DNA of 64,000 nucleotides from Adiantum capillus-veneris (GCA_014529385.2 CM043947.1:104001811-104065810), one strand, 5' to 3'. Shown: positions 21,791 through 34,443, numbered from the stretch's first letter. Notes: generated by a model from the letters alone, not told the origin. Program-made: numbers and translations.

Positions 21791-23570
21791 CAACTAGCGA
21801 GCACTTTGACTTAGGCAGGTTCTCAATACCCGACTACCTTAGGTTCCGGGCCCTCGACGGGGACCCAAGGTAGTACAACCCAAGTCCCAAACATAGCGGC
21901 TAGTGACTCTTCATCTGACTACGATATTGTGGAAGGGCATATTACACCAAACCTCGAGCAAGTAAACTAAAACATACCTATCTGGGCCCCACATCCTAAA
22001 TCTAGTGTGTTTAGTTGCTTCATAAAAACCTTTAGGAGAGCTACTCGCTCTGAACCTGCGGCTAGTGAAGTTAACGAAGGTGAGGGAGAGGTAGATTCTC
22101 CTTTGGTATCTCAGGGGGAGCCTATACTCCCCAAGAGTGTCCACGTCAATATTATGTCCCCTGCTTTCATGGAAGACCCTGCAAAGAAATCACCCCCCGA
22201 AGTTCTATCACCCGATGGTAGGAGTCTTGTGGAGGTGCAAGAAGTTGAGTGCTATATGTAAGCGGCTAGGCAGAGGGAGATGGAGATTTTCCTAGAACAA
22301 ATCCGAGCCATGAAGGGAAAGACCCCTGGGGCAATAGGCATAGCGATCAAGCAATGAAGTGCTCCTGAGTTAGTAGGCAATGTGGGTCAAACTGTGGGGA
22401 ACAACAATGCTTCCACGTCAAGGGAAACCTCTAGTACGCCGGGCCTAGAAGGGTTATTTCTCAACAAAAATTGTGAATATGACCTACAAACTAAAACCTT
22501 AACTGACATGTACACGAGTTACATTCATATAGGTTGGTTAAAAGTTGTACAATCTACTTCTAGCGCCACAAGTCTAGAGGAGTGGCAACAGATGGTCTGC
22601 AATGTCATCCATAGCATCATCCAATCGGAGAGGCAAAACCGAGGGATTAACATTCCTTCAACGGGCATTGTGTCGCCTGGAGTTTTGGTACAGTTTGAAC
22701 CCACAAGTAGTAGTTTTACTTTTCCAGATCTAGATCATCTGTCTCTGAAAGACACTATGGCTACGATACCTACTCTGGTGATGAGTACAAAAAGTACACC
22801 TTGGACCTCGTTTGTTAGCACTGCACCACTACCTAGTAGCACAGTGCCCCCAACAATACCTATAGGTGTGCATCAAACCTATGTATCTGTCGCACTTCAT
22901 GCCCATGTATTTCCCACACCCCCAAGTATGCCAAGGGCTCACACTCCACAATGGAATTATCCAAGCTCTTATTCAAGTGGAGCCATACCATTTAGCAATA
23001 AAATGTCGTATCTGGCACTGGCTATGCCTAGGGCCACACCTATGAACTTTGGACCGGTTTACCACCATATAAGACATGTAGTTCCAGGAGCGCTTGCACC
23101 TACAACCATTATACCTACTTATTTAGGAGATTTGGCAGCATTTTCTCAAACCATCGATTGATCTATTGCTGAGAATATGCATAACACGTCTGATAGAAAA
23201 CCTAGAAGTAAGGTAGTACAAATAGCCAAGCTCACACAAAAATTTAGTGGAGATGGGGATGTGGGAAAGCATATCGAAGTGTTTGAACAAATATGCAATT
23301 CTCTAGGAGAACACAATGACCTGCATAAGAGTAATGCTTTTAGCCTAACCTTAAGTGGGAAGGCTGGGCATTGGTATAGAAACCTAAGGGTGGAAGAAAA
23401 AACCATTTACCCTACTCTGAGGAGACTATTCTAGAAAGAATACATACGAGAGGGAGTGCTTTGGGGTGTAGGCTCTCAACTCCAAAAAGCCCAATGGGAG
23501 GAAGGAGAGTCGGTGAGAGAATTTATTAGTCGCTTGAAGCATTTGAATTCTTGTTGTAATCCATAGAGCA
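21790..23570 (+). pseudogene. gag: Element C gag (frameshifted; zinc knuckles deleted)
   Basis: Mixed frames align with element F's gag: GTQGSTTQ and IAASDSSSD (about 21865-21925), RATRSEPA (22034-22060), the Pro/Thr/Met-rich linker in 22382-23161, and the capsid-like block in 23177-23434 (QIAKLTQKFSGD, SLTLSGKAGHWYR, TIYPTLRRLF). A stop follows at 23432. After LKHLNS (about 23533-23550) the match jumps to the basic region downstream of the knuckles, so all four knuckles found in element F are absent. Confidence 0.85.
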
Positions 23571-24500
23571 TGCCATTATACTTGATTGAGTTTATGGAGG
23601 AGCCATCACAAATTACACTGTGGTACCAGTAAACGTACTCACACGATCGATGCTCCAAGAATAAAGTTATATTCTTGAAGAAAGAGACACAACATCAATT
23701 GCCTAATCTCAAAAGAAGAAGAAAACATGAAGGAAGAGATCACAAAGAGCAGCGAAGTCAGACCCTAGTTCAAAGACCAACATAGGGGCTGGTGACAATC
23801 CCGTATATATGAACAACGCTGAAGAGGATTCTGATTCAGGTGAAACCATGGAGACCAAAACGACCACTAAGAAAGAAACCAACAAGGAAGATCGTCATAA
23901 GTCAGAATGACCAGGATCCAAGAAAAAGATAGGAACTTATCCAAACCCTACACGAGAGATCAAGTGAGTCAAGCAATTAAGGAGTTTGGTAGAAGATACC
24001 CAAAGGGATCTAGAATCAGCACCTAGTCAGATCCAGATTACAGACACATTGTTCCCTACACAAAAATAACCTCACAAAGTCCATAGACCCATAGCCATAC
24101 CTAGTGTCATCCAAGAAGAAGGTGACTTAAAATCATGGAAAAGTGGGCGTACTCACTTCTTGCTGGAAAGAATGTTTACAGAGGGACTACCTGACCCTAT
24201 CAAAGAAATGGAGATCCCATCTTCCCCATGTCAAGGGACTGAAACCCAAAAGGTGACGTTAAATATTGCCAAATTGATGGATTTCATGGCTTCAGAATCT
24301 AGAACCACCATCATGTCCAAACTATGTGGAGATCCTCAGCCATTTATAGCTCTTTGAGCTTTCCTCAATAGAGAACTAAAGGTCGGGCTACCACAATTTG
24401 CATAGATGCATGGAGCTAGGGAGATGCCAATAGAGGAGGAACACTTAGATCCACAACCCAACCTAGATGAGAACCCTGTTGTATAAATACCTATTAACAA
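23571..24500 (+). pseudogene. Element C gag-protease linker (broken)
   Basis: Partly unalignable DNA (23560-23660), then remnants of the basic/acidic linker matching element F (for example MNNAEEDSDSGETMET-like sequence near 23810-23860) and the block LLERMFTEGLPDPIKEMEIPSS (24157-24220) with stops. Confidence 0.65.
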
Positions 24501-24501
24501 G

Positions 24502-25217
24502 TTGGGACAATACTTTGAGGGTGATGAATCCAATGCAACCATACCAATCACTACCAAGGAATTAACTGTGAAGGGAATCTTTGATGGTGACGTTCGGGTT
24601 AGTATTGTGATTAAAACTTGTTGCGAAACTATGGGAAGACCTCACCTTGGGACCACAACCATAGTAGTAAAGATGGCCAATGGGTCTATTGTTAAACCTA
24701 TTAGGATGCTAGAAGATCTCAAGATCAAGTATTTGGACATAAAATAAGAAATACCTTCATTGTTATGGATTTCTCCAAGCACACTATGGCATCTGAGATG
24801 ACCTTAGGACGTCCTTTCATGAGGGAAGACAAAATGGTGCATGATTGGTCTAAAAACCTTGTCTACTTGCAGTTCCAATATTCTGTCATTCGAGTGGATC
24901 TTGTAGCTAGTCGAGCACATCCTCTAGGAAATAGGCCTAAAATTGATCATGGATCTGATAGCACAGCTCACTCAGACCCATTGCAGTATTATTACGCATG
25001 TAAATTGGACACTGATGTTGGGGAAGATTCTCCTTATATCGATGTACTGCTTGGGATGACTGAGTCGGAAAATGTGGATTGGGTCCACTTAGCAGCAACC
25101 ATATACACTTGGGGAAATAGGGGGACGACCTGGGTAACACCTGAGGGGGATGAAATGCCACCACTCATACCCTTAAATATGCTAGAAGCAATGCATATAG
25201 CTTCTAATGACCTATAA
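24502..25217 (+). pseudogene. Element C protease
   Basis: Two frames (24502-24747 and 24765-25217) match element F's protease: GQYFEGDESNAT, the motif IFDGDVRVSIV (the DGGA of F has become DGDV), and LGRPFM (about 24807-24825). A shift near 24745 separates them. The following NVDWVHLAATI...WGNRGTTWVTPEG block matches F as well. Confidence 0.8.
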
Positions 25218-25966
25218 GATGAAGGTTTGATTGGCATTGGAACCAGTAGCGTCTCACAAGACTATAGCCCACACGATTTGGGGTCAAAATCATCAATTGA
25301 AATTGACTTTGAGGGTGAAAAATCTGAGTTAAATTTTAGTGCAAATGTGGGGACAAACCATTCAGGGCCTAGTGGTACCCTAGATGACACTCGATTCATC
25401 TAGTTACTCTTCACTTGAGATCGGCCGTAAATAAAAAATTAGACAAGAAGAGTAAGAGACATAAGAGGCGATGATATCGAGCAAATGTGCGTGCTAGAAT
25501 AAATGAAAAGAAATCTACTACAAAATGGTTTAATTATATAGGGGAATGTGGTGCTCATCGAAAGTTGGTAGATAACTGGGGTGATTACCTTCAAAGTGTT
25601 ATGTGGTGTAGTGGATCCACAACACATTGACATTGCACAAGTAGAGGCTACAGAGAAGCCAAAGTTGAGCCGTACCGTAAGGAGACGAAAAAATCAAGAG
25701 TTAGCTCAACAACAAAAGGAATCGAAAGTGAAATCACAGTCCAGAGAACAACATGACCCCACAAACTTACATCCTGCACCTGAAAATTTCAAATCTACAC
25801 CACAGACGAACGTAAGGTTGTGTATACAAAGGCTCAAAGAAAACCTATCGATGGAAGCAATGGAGTCTATGACGGTCCAGTGATAGTTAAGAAAATAGAG
25901 TTAGCAAACCCATGAGAAGAGTCAAACCTATTTTCATTGCCCAAGATGTGACAGAGACTGAGGAGT
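25218..25966 (+). pseudogene. Element C protease-RT linker
   Basis: A 100-codon frame (25581-25883) and flanking broken frames match element F's linker (KLSRTVRRRKNQELAQQ, TNLHPAPENFKS). Function unknown; basic and Gln-rich. Confidence 0.7.
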
Positions 25967-27045
25967 GTGTACTTAAAGAACTTCTCAGAGGAATTCAGGG
26001 ATATATTTGCTTGGACATATCATGATATGAAAGGTGTTCCATATTTTGTGGTACAACACACAATCCCCATGAATAGCATGGCTAAAATAGTTCAACAACG
26101 ACCCTACCGAAAGAATCCTAAATATGCAAAGATCACTCAAGAAGAGATCGAAAAGCTTGTGAAATGTGGATTCATATACACTATTGAGCACTCAGAATGG
26201 GTTTCTCTGATAGTGATTGTGAGGAAAAAGAATGGGAAACTCAGAGTGTGTGTGGATCTCAAGAAGGTCAATGCCACCACTAGGAGGGACCATTACCCCT
26301 TGCCATATTCAGAACATGTGCTTGAAAGAGGTGCCGAGAAGGAAGCTTATATCTTTTTAGATGGGTACTCTGGCTACAATAAAACCACAATTGTGCTAGA
26401 GGACAAAGCTAAAACAACCTTTATAACCAAATTTGGAGTGTTTGCATTCCTTGTTATGGCTTTTGGCTTAACCAATGCCCTTGCTACCTTTCAAAGATTA
26501 ATAAACACTACTTTTAGAGAATATTTGAGGGAGTTTTGTGAAGCTTTCTTAGATGAACTCTGTGTTTATTCCTCTTGGAAAGAGAATATATCATGCTTAC
26601 AAAAAGTGTTTGAGAAGTGCAGATTGTATCACATCTCCTTAAACCCTTTCGAATACCAATTCCGGGTTAAACATGGAGTCATTTTAGGGAATATAGTGTC
26701 AAAAAATGGGATTTCCACAGATGAGAGCAAACTTAAAGCCATTGTTGTTCACTCTAATAAATCGGTTGCATTCTCCCACCTCATCTTCTTCTCTATTACC
26801 AGCTGATGCACCCGTCCCCGTACCTCTTTCATCAGCAAAGGGGAGTCCGCTCCACAAGTGGTCGCCAACTGTTAAGAGGACGGAAACACCTCTTACGAGA
26901 CTGTGTTCACAAAAATGTAGAGAGAGAGAGAGAGAGAGAAGCACAGCATTAGAGAGAGAGTAATAAAGAGGAAGACATCAGATTCCATACTAACTGAATT
27001 ATGATAAAGCCCAATGATGCGTACAAAGGAAACCCTTCCTTATAA
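25967..27045 (+). pseudogene. pol: Element C reverse transcriptase with an insertion
   Basis: Frame 25967-26806 carries DIFAWTYHDMKGVP, QRPYRKNPKYA, VRKKNGKLRVCVDLKKVN, FLDGYSGYNKT, VMAFGLTNALATFQ and FLDELCVYSS. The catalytic FLDD is changed to FLDE. At about 26740 the frame runs into foreign DNA; homology resumes at 27044 with YKGVQRFMGHVGYYRRF. Confidence 0.88.
26740..27043. mobile_element. About 0.3-kb insertion in element C RT (possible small LTR element remnant)
   Basis: Replaces the short segment between ESKLKAI and YKGVQRF of element C's RT. It contains a (GA)n array (26917-26939). Read on the minus strand, a 150-bp piece 26870-27019 starts TGTACGC and ends TTAACA and is followed by GTTGGCGACCAC, which looks like an LTR end plus a primer site. 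No target duplication is visible, so the identification is tentative. Confidence 0.35.
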
Positions 27046-28993
27046 AGGAGTTCAAAGGTTCATGGGCCATGTTGGTTATTACCGGCGGTTTATTTTAAAA
27101 TTTTCCAAGATAGCTCATCCATTGTACAATCTTCTTATTGAGTTTCACTGGAACACGGAGTGTGACCATGCTTATGCGTCATTGAAAAAGACCGTGACCA
27201 GCGCTCTTATTCTACGAGTTCCCGATTGGAATGTAATTTTCCATGTGCATATGGATGCAACGAACTTTTCTATTGGGTGTGTTCTAGCTCAACCAGGAGA
27301 ACATAAATTGGACTACCCCATTAGATTTTCAAGTCATCAATTGAATGATGCCAAGAGAAACTACACCACTACAGAGCGGGGAAAGTTTAGCTATGATTTA
27401 TGTAGTAAACAAAATTTCTCTACTATCTTCTTGCCAACAACTTTGTTTTCTATGTGGATCATCAAGCCTTGTTGTATCTAGTAAATAAACCTTGTTCCAT
27501 GGGAAGAATTACACGATGGTTGTTGATTCTTCTTGAGTTTGATTTTACTGTTGTGGTGAGACTGTGGATCATTTATCTCGCATACCCAATGGTGAAGCCC
27601 CTACTGGACTCGATGATGAATTGCCTGACACTTCTCTATTCCTAGACGAGACCATACCTGAATGGAGTGAGAAGATTGTGAAATTTTTAGTTAACGGTTT
27701 TCCACCCAAAGATCTCCGTAAGGATATAGCTTGAAAACTGTTACAAGAATGTGAACCTTATTCTCTCATTGCAGGAACTCTTTACAGGCTAGGGAAGGAT
27801 GATATTCTTAGACATTGTGCCCGTGAGGATGAGTATTTTATGCATACTGCAAGAAGCCCACATGGGTATAGCTGGAGGACATTTCTCAGGGGAACTAACA
27901 ACTAAAAATGTGTTGCAATCAGGCTATTGGTGGCCTACCTTATTCAGGGATGCATAACTTTTTGCAAAAGGATGTGATCAATGCCAATGTTACAAGATCA
28001 TACAACAAAAGGATAAGATGCCCTTACATCCTATTAAAGTGACTCAACCATTTGAAAAATGGGGTTTGGACTTTGTAGGCCCAATTAGTCCAACAACTCG
28101 TAGCATTCAATCTTGATATATTATCGTTACCCATTGACTATGTGAAAAAGTGGGTGGAAGCCAGGGCGACACGTAAGGCTGATGCAAGGTCAACTGCCAA
28201 GTTTCTCTTTGAGAACGTTATTACAAGATTTGGTTCTCCCTTTGAGATTGTGAGTGACAATGGAACTCATTTTATAAATGGAATGATAAAATAACTCACT
28301 ACCAACTTCATAATAGCTCACCATAAGTCCACACCTTTTTGTCCACAAGCAAATGGCCAAGCTGAGAGTACCAACAAGACCTTAATCTCTATCTTGACCC
28401 AAACGGTGGAAGCTCATTGCACATATTGGAATTTGAAGCTGACTTCAACCCTATGGTCTTATCGTACTTCTTACAAAGTGGCTATTAAATGTACACCATT
28501 CAAAATGGTATATGGCCAAAAAGCAATTATGCCATGTGAGTTTGTAATTCCTAGTCTGCACGTAGCTTCACAAGAAGGTTGGGATGGTAACCCTTTAGTT
28601 GAGGGCTTATATATCCTTGAGAGGCTAGATGAAAAGAGGCAATTGACTGTGAAAAATGAACTTGTGGAGAAAGATAGGAGGAAGACATGGTTTGACCGTC
28701 ATCTAAAGATCAAAAATATCAATGTTGGTGATAAAGTCCTTATGTATGGAGTGTGTAACAAAAAGAAAAAGTTGAAATATGTGAGAAAAGGACCATATAG
28801 AGTATGTGAAATCACCCCACAAGGAACCATTCATGTGGAGACTCTTGATGTAGTTGAAACCATCGGATTCCTCAATGGTAGCAAAGTTAAAAGATATTAT
28901 GATCCCTTAAGCCAAGAGGAGCTATGTGCCATCCCCATCAAAAAAGGCAGGCAAGGCACAAACAAAATTGAAGAAGATACAAGCTCAAGCTGA
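27044..28993 (+). pseudogene. Element C RNase H and integrase (many stops)
   Basis: 27014-27481 has RNase H motifs (HVHMDATNFSIGCVLAQ, KRNYTTTERG). Broken frames to about 28390 retain the integrase zinc module (CDQCQCYK-like near 27980), GLDFVGPISP, VSDNGTHFING and PQANGQAESTNKT. 28394-28993 is an open frame with GPYRVCEI. At 28910-28915 the sequence reads AGC CAA GAG (Ser-Gln-Glu) where element F has AGC TAA GAA, so here integrase and the following segment are not separated by a stop; the local frame ends at 28991-28993. Confidence 0.85.
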
Positions 28994-30201
28994 GGCTAAA
29001 GAGCAACAAAAACACATAAGATGACAACGAGAGGCCAACCTTGGAGTTACACATACATTCCACTTTGAAGCAGAGGATGATTGGTTGGACTCTGACACAC
29101 CTCTATGATACCCTATTGAACTAAATAGCACCAGGGAAGCCACCTATATCTGAGAGTATTATCCAAGTCAAGGGTGTCAACAAGTAAAAAACTGCGGTTT
29201 TTGGAATCTTACACACTTTTGTCAATTATGAAAATGGGGTTGTAGCTTAAGACTTTCTGGTCATGCTTGCTGGAACTATGGAGGGTAATTTAAAACTAGG
29301 ATGCATGTGGATGATAGCCAGCAAATGCACTATTGATTGGGGGATTGGGGGTGTCACAATGCAGAAACCAGCTGCTAGCCCTGCCACTCAAGCCATAGTC
29401 CCTGAGATATTGCCTCTTAAAGAAATAAAACCCAAAACATTGCATGTCCAAGAGGTTGAACCATATGTACCCATAGCCCAACTCTCTAGAGCTTCAACTG
29501 ATGTAGTTGATATAAAGCTTGAGACACATAAGATCCATCCTAATATAACAAAGAAAATGTACAAGTGGGTCCCTAAAGCTTCTTTAGCGACCATAGCTAG
29601 TGCTAAAAGACAGGAGCCTGGTAAGAGACGTCCCACTCGTCCCAATAAATGTAAAGAAATGTTGCATTGGATTCCTAAAAAACTATTGGAAGCCCAAGGC
29701 TACTATAAAGGAAATGATCAAATTTGGGTACCAAAATGTAAATTGTGCTCTTACCTATTACTTGACCCATGTGATCCCAATTTTGTAGCTCCAAAATGAA
29801 TTGACAATTGTGGAAAGAAAAAAATCAAAGAATGCTACACACCAGCTCCAGAGCTAGTTTGGGTACCGAAGAAAGAACGATTTGTTCCACCTAGCTCAGG
29901 AATAGGGAAGTCAAATGAAGCTTCTTGCTCTTCATGTAGTTCCTACATGGAAATAGAGGCTTCAACACAACCTCCACCTACCATTGTACATATCCATACA
30001 AACAAGGAAGAGTTTGTACCTCCCATTGTAAGTTCACCACCTACAACAATGTTGCAAATAAAATCATGGGAGAGTACCTTACCACCCTTGCAACTAGATG
30101 AAACACATAGGGCGGTCAAAAAATATTGGTTCAAGCCTTCACCCATAACAGCTTGGAACGATTGGTTTCAAAAGATGACAACATCATTCCAAAAGGTATG
30201 A
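28994..30201 (+). pseudogene. Element C ORFX remnant (second protease-like, WVPK repeats)
   Basis: Broken copy of the extra domain of element F. The N-terminal protease-like part is disrupted (the region matching DTGA is lost near 29110-29140, leaving only PPISESIIQVKGVN-like sequence). 29263-29799 preserves the LGCMWMIASKCTIDWG block (GRTW of F is GCMW here) and KWVPKAS, HWIPKKL and IWVPKCK. VWVPKKE lies at about 29857-29877 after a stop, and 29947-30201 preserves the C-terminus ending TTSFQKV. Conservation of the four-motif pattern in two diverged copies argues that it was once under selection. Confidence 0.75.
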
Positions 30202-30207
30202 TCTACC

Positions 30208-30224
30208 CAAGGAAGGGGGGAGTG
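30208..30224 (+). promoter_or_regulatory. Element C internal polypurine tract
   Basis: CAAGGAAGGGGGGAGTG directly after the ORFX stop. Element F has the same tract at the same place (51931-51947, minus strand). It resembles the PPT beside F's 3' LTR. Confidence 0.65.
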
Positions 30225-30295
30225 ACATCCATCATTCACTTGCTTTCCTCTCAACCTTCCTCCCTGACCTCTCAATCTCCCAATCTTAGGAGATG

Positions 30296-30304
30296 TATAT
30301 ATAA
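30296..30304 (+). promoter_or_regulatory. Element C internal TATA box upstream of ORFY
   Basis: TATATATAA, followed by GCCTTATACTCACAA; element F has the matching arrangement 163 bp before its ORFY start. The likely role is a promoter for a separate ORFY transcript. Confidence 0.55.
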
Positions 30305-30481
30305 TGCCTTATACTCACAACAAGCAAAAATAACAATGTAAAAGAGCAAGTGCCACCAAACAAAAATCTGGAAACCTACGAGTTCTATACATAACACAAA
30401 ATCATAAAAACATACTATGCACAAGGACACGACCTTTTGACACGACCCTTGTAATATCTGCACTCTAACCATCATCTATAT

Positions 30482-30916
30482 GTGTGTACAGATACGGCTA
30501 GTACGCTAGAGTCATTCACTCCTGCCTTGGGTGAGAGGTCCCCTCTTTACTTTGCACAAGTGTTTCACATAGTCTACCCGGTGTTTGCATGTGAATGGGA
30601 TTTGGTAGGTACTCTAGCATGTGAGAGGAATTTTGAGGAATTAGAATGGTTGATACGTCTCTTGACCACAACTGATCCATACTTAGTAGAGGATGTCACC
30701 CCGATTGCACAAGACTACCCTCTTCACCAAGATGACTATAAGCGTCTAGTGACCTTCTTAGTAAACATTGGTGTCTCTAATGATGAAGACAATTTACATG
30801 ATTACACGGATGGCACATATGGTCTCACAGATGATGACTTTGTTTTTCTCGACGACGAGGATAGGGATTTAGACTTAGGGTTTTCCCCCAATCTCTACAA
30901 TATCCTACTCCCTTGA
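30482..30916 (+). pseudogene. Element C ORFY (acidic accessory protein), start codon lost
   Basis: Homologue of element F's ORFY. Shared blocks are CEWDL, LACERNFEELEW, IRL, YGLTD-D-F, LDDEDR and LYNIL-P at the C-terminus. The codon aligning with F's ATG is ACG (about 30494), so initiation was probably lost although the frame stays open for 140 codons. The C-terminal third is very acidic. No known domain. Confidence 0.7.
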
Positions 30917-32291
30917 CTCTCTAAGGGGAGTACAAATAATTAGGTTAGGGTTTCTTATGTTGTTTAATTGTGTTCAATAAGGGTTGGTACCTCTTTCCAT
31001 TGATGTGCTTCCTAGAGGTGTTTTTTGTGTTTCCTAGTGTGTACAAGAATGTGTTGTTGTTGTTAGGATTTGGACCTTCATGGAATCTTTCTCTCGTTCA
31101 CTCTTCAAATCAAGCGTGATCATCAACACAAACAGGTGTTTCTTGTCCATTAGCATTGCCCCTTATCTTTTTTGCATCCATGTTTGTCCGCTTTAATTGT
31201 GATTGGTAGCATAATATTCAACACATTTGCTTAATATCAAAAATTAAATTCAATGTAATTTTTTGTCATAATCACTTGCCTAGGTTTAAAAATAAAGCAT
31301 TTTTGACTAAGCTAGTTTGACCAAGCTAGGCGTTAGAGATCTTGTCTTAATACCATGGGGAATGCCTTCCTAATAATCAATGGTTACTTATGTTCTTAAT
31401 CCAATTTAAGCAGCATTGTGTGCAATGTACTAGGGCTTTCTAGTGGGCTTAGTGCCTATTGACCTTTAGCTTAAGTATTATAAAGGGAGTTTACTAATGT
31501 GATGAGCCTGGGGAAGGTAACAGTGTTATATGACCCCCCAAAGTTACAAAATCAAAATGTTGAAAACAAACAAACAAAAAAAATCAAAGTGCCACAATGT
31601 AAAATCTTAAGCGGGAAGAGAAATCTCAGTTTGATTTGGTACTTCACTCACATGCATCACCTATGGTACTAGAGCCCTAGAGGTTCCCAGTGTGGGTGCT
31701 TTTCCTTGAAAAGCAAAAAACCCAGCATACAAAATAAGCACACACATCAAAATTGAATCAATGTGAAAAGACTTTGGGGGGTCAAAGAAAAGGAAATAAC
31801 TTAGGCAATGATTTCATGAGCAATTTCTTTTATTGTAGCTTAACTACAAGGTCTTCTAGGTATAGCCTCTAGTCAGCCCTCGGACATGAAATACTTGGCT
31901 CTCACTATTAAAAAACTTAATTGACCAGAGAAAATTGAGAAACTTGCCCATGGTATTAATAGTTGATCTCTAGTGCCTTTCGGTCGTTAAATTAGCGACC
32001 CTATACTTGTTTAGTTTTTGACCTTTACAGCTGTTTGTGCATTTGATTATATTACAATTTAATGTTATTGATGAAAAATTGTTTAATATTCTGTTACCAA
32101 TCAATTTGTCTGCCTACAATTGCATATGCTTTTCAATTGTATATAAGAATGCAATTACTATGCCAATTTTTTTTAATTTTGCAGTGACTGAAGAAGGCTA
32201 AGGATATTCATCTCAAATGCTCTTCCACCTTGATGAAAGAGCTTCAACTCAATAGCTTCCGAGGATGGAATCTACATCAGGACGGGGAGCA
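30917..32291 (+). other. Element C 3' untranslated region and polypurine tract
   Basis: About 1.4 kb without ORFs. It has blocks shared with element F (for example CCAGTGTGGG-GCTTTTCCTTGA and ACAAAATAAGCACAC). The last bases, CAGGACGGGGAGCA (32278-32291), are the presumed PPT before the 3' LTR. Confidence 0.7.
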
Positions 32292-32538
32292 TGTTAACCA
32301 CCGGCGTCCACTTCTAGTAGTCATGGGCCGGGCTTGTCGGTTCAATAGGAAAAGGGTAAGAGTGATGACAGACGCACTCTAATTGGAACATTCAAGGGTT
32401 AGTTGGCTAAGTTTGGGTGCCCAAGTGTGAATGGGAGAGCTCATATAAAAGTCACCTAAACCTAAAAATCACTCATTCTCTCATTTTTGCAATTGAAGAG
32501 TGGTCTTGCTCCATCTCCATCTTCTTCTTCATCTCCTT
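32292..32538 (+). repeat. Element C 3' LTR, truncated after 247 bp
   Basis: TGTTAACCACCGGCGTCC onward matches 20439-20693 with small indels and stops exactly at CATCTCCTT, where element D's LTR sequence begins (AGGGTTCATGC). Confidence 0.92.
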
Positions 32539-33540
32539 AGGGTTCATGCTACTAGCATGTAGCACAAGGGTCTGTATGTGTAGGTGTGTGGGTATGGGAT
32601 AGTGTGCATATAGGGTCATGTGTGTGTGTGTGTGTGTGTGTGTTTACAAAAGAGGAGGCCTCCTTTTATTGGCCAAGAGAGTGATTAGGAAGGAGATTAT
32701 GAGAAAAAGGAGTTATTACAAAATCACCTCAGTTAGAGGCATTCCCCCAATGAGAGATCTCTGTGTGCCCTGTTTATTGACCAATTTCCTCTAACCGCCT
32801 TGATCATGGCAAGATTTGTCTCCATGCCACCTTCCATAGCTTGAGTTCAAGAGCTTTCTTATAATATTTGAGGTAATCTTGACAAAATAAGAGAAAATAT
32901 AGCAATAATGAAGAGAAACCTATAAGAAATTGGTGTGTGTAGTTGTATGACCACCATGACTTCTTCTAAAGTGGACAGATAGGCTTCACCATTTCAGCCA
33001 TATCTCCCAAACCGTAGCTTCAAAAATTATAAAAAAAGGGGCTGAAAGATCAGCTCAACGCCTACAACTTTGCTTGTTAAAAACTTTTTTGAATTCGGAA
33101 TGGAAAAAATAGAGAAAAATCCCACAAAAATATATGTCCTTCTTTTCCCTTCCAAAAGTCTTCCAGGTGGTCCCCTTTTGACTTCATGTACAAGCCTTGT
33201 GTCCACAAGTGAATTATTCTTGAATTTGGTAACATTTTGTTGACTTCAACTCAATAATGCATAAAATTCTCCTCCCTTTCACTATTGACTTTTACTCTTC
33301 ATCACCGTCAGGTAGTGATCGTCGTGTAGAATGAAAATCCAATGAAATTTTTCTTTTTCATAGGGTTTGTTCCTACATCTCCTTATTTCCAAGATCCAAA
33401 TGTGTCAAAATCATAGTTATGTACAAAATATAAACATAGATTTAATGCATCAGGTCCCTCCTCCTCCGCGAAGCCTTGAAGCCTTGCCATCAAGTGCATA
33501 CCAAGAGAGAGGTGGTCCAAAATTTGAAAAGTTGCCCTCA
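32539..33540 (-). repeat. Element D 3' LTR, truncated
   Basis: Matches about 37770-38953 (including AGGAGGCCTCCTTTTAT and the end TTGCCCTCA). Missing relative to the other LTR is the part corresponding to 37176-37770, lost at the junction with element C. Its TATA box is mutated to AATAAAAGG. Confidence 0.85.
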
Positions 33541-33558
33541 TTAGCCCTCCCCTTGAGT
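33541..33558 (-). promoter_or_regulatory. Element D polypurine tract
   Basis: On the minus strand ACTCAAGGGGAGGGCTAA directly precedes the 3' LTR start TGAGGGCA. Confidence 0.8.
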
Positions 33559-33599
33559 CTAGAGGCATTCATGTCTCTGGTTCATACTTGAGCTAGACT

Positions 33600-34428
33600 T
33601 CAACAAAGGAGTCGATATCTAGTTGCCTTTTGAAATAGCCATTGCCTATGGCCATTAGTGAGATCTCTGGGACATTCACCTGTTGTCAAGAAAAGCAATA
33701 CGTCATGGCAAGGCTCCTTGGATAGAGCATCAATGATCAACAACTCAAACTGCCATTGAGTAAATGGGAAGCCTACCGCTTCCAAATTTTTGTGCCAATA
33801 TCCTCGAGGATCCCAAGTGAAGAATATGATAATCACCTGCAATGTCCTAACAGGAAGATTTCTTGCTTCATGCCAAAAATGATAAGATTGGTAACCACCA
33901 TAATTGAAAGGATAATTCAGTACTTTAGCTCCTTCCAAGAAAAAAACTTAGGAGCATGATCCCAAAGATTGTCCCAAGCGTCCTCCATCTAAGGCTTTCT
34001 TGTTGACATGGAAAGTTCCAATTGTCTTCAAAACCTAGCTTACCACTATAGGTGAACCTAGTAAAAGAGTCACTATCCTCTTTGGTGCTATAAAAAAGGT
34101 ACATTTCCTTCTCTAATGTTGGTAATAAGCCACAAAGCTTGTAGCTCAAATACAAGCTTGATACACGCTGTACAAAAGTGCATAGCATATACGAAAGATA
34201 AGTTGCAATCCACTCGTTGAAAACATTTTCATCTCAATTATATGCATGCAACACCGTACTGCCATCTTTCTCACATTGGGATCCATTTTCTGTGACCCTT
34301 ATGCCTATCCCTTGTGCTAAGGGTTCTTTAAAGATTTTCTTAAATGCATCTAACACAATATGATCAAACATAATCTCTACATCTAGGTTGCCAAACCTAG
34401 ATCGCCAATAAGTTGCCAATGCATGCAC
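33600..34428 (-). pseudogene. Element D unknown coding remnant
   Basis: Frames 34428-34234 and 34188-33925 are in the same phase and separated by one TGA; 33938-33600 follows in another phase. Visible features are FDHIVLDAFKKIFKEPLAQG, EKEMYLFYSTKEDSDSF and a hydrophobic TIFGIMLLSFFLG stretch. I do not recognise a family. It lies where pol would be. It could be a captured host sequence or a diverged structural ORF. Confidence 0.4.
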
Positions 34429-34443
34429 TTGCTTAAGGATTGC

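Larger units (their letters stand above)
20439..32538 (+). mobile_element. Element C: degenerate Athila/Tat-like Ty3/gypsy (12.1 kb)
   Basis: 5' LTR 20439-20994, Asp-tRNA PBS, leader, gag, protease, RT, RNase H, integrase, ORFX, internal polypurine tract, internal TATA, ORFY, and a 3' LTR truncated at 32538 by element D. It is the same family as element F by protein and LTR similarity. Integrase has no chromodomain; the RT has LDGYSGYN, typical of the non-chromovirus Athila/Tat clade. Decayed by many stops, loss of the zinc-knuckle region and a 0.3-kb insertion in RT. Confidence 0.92.
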
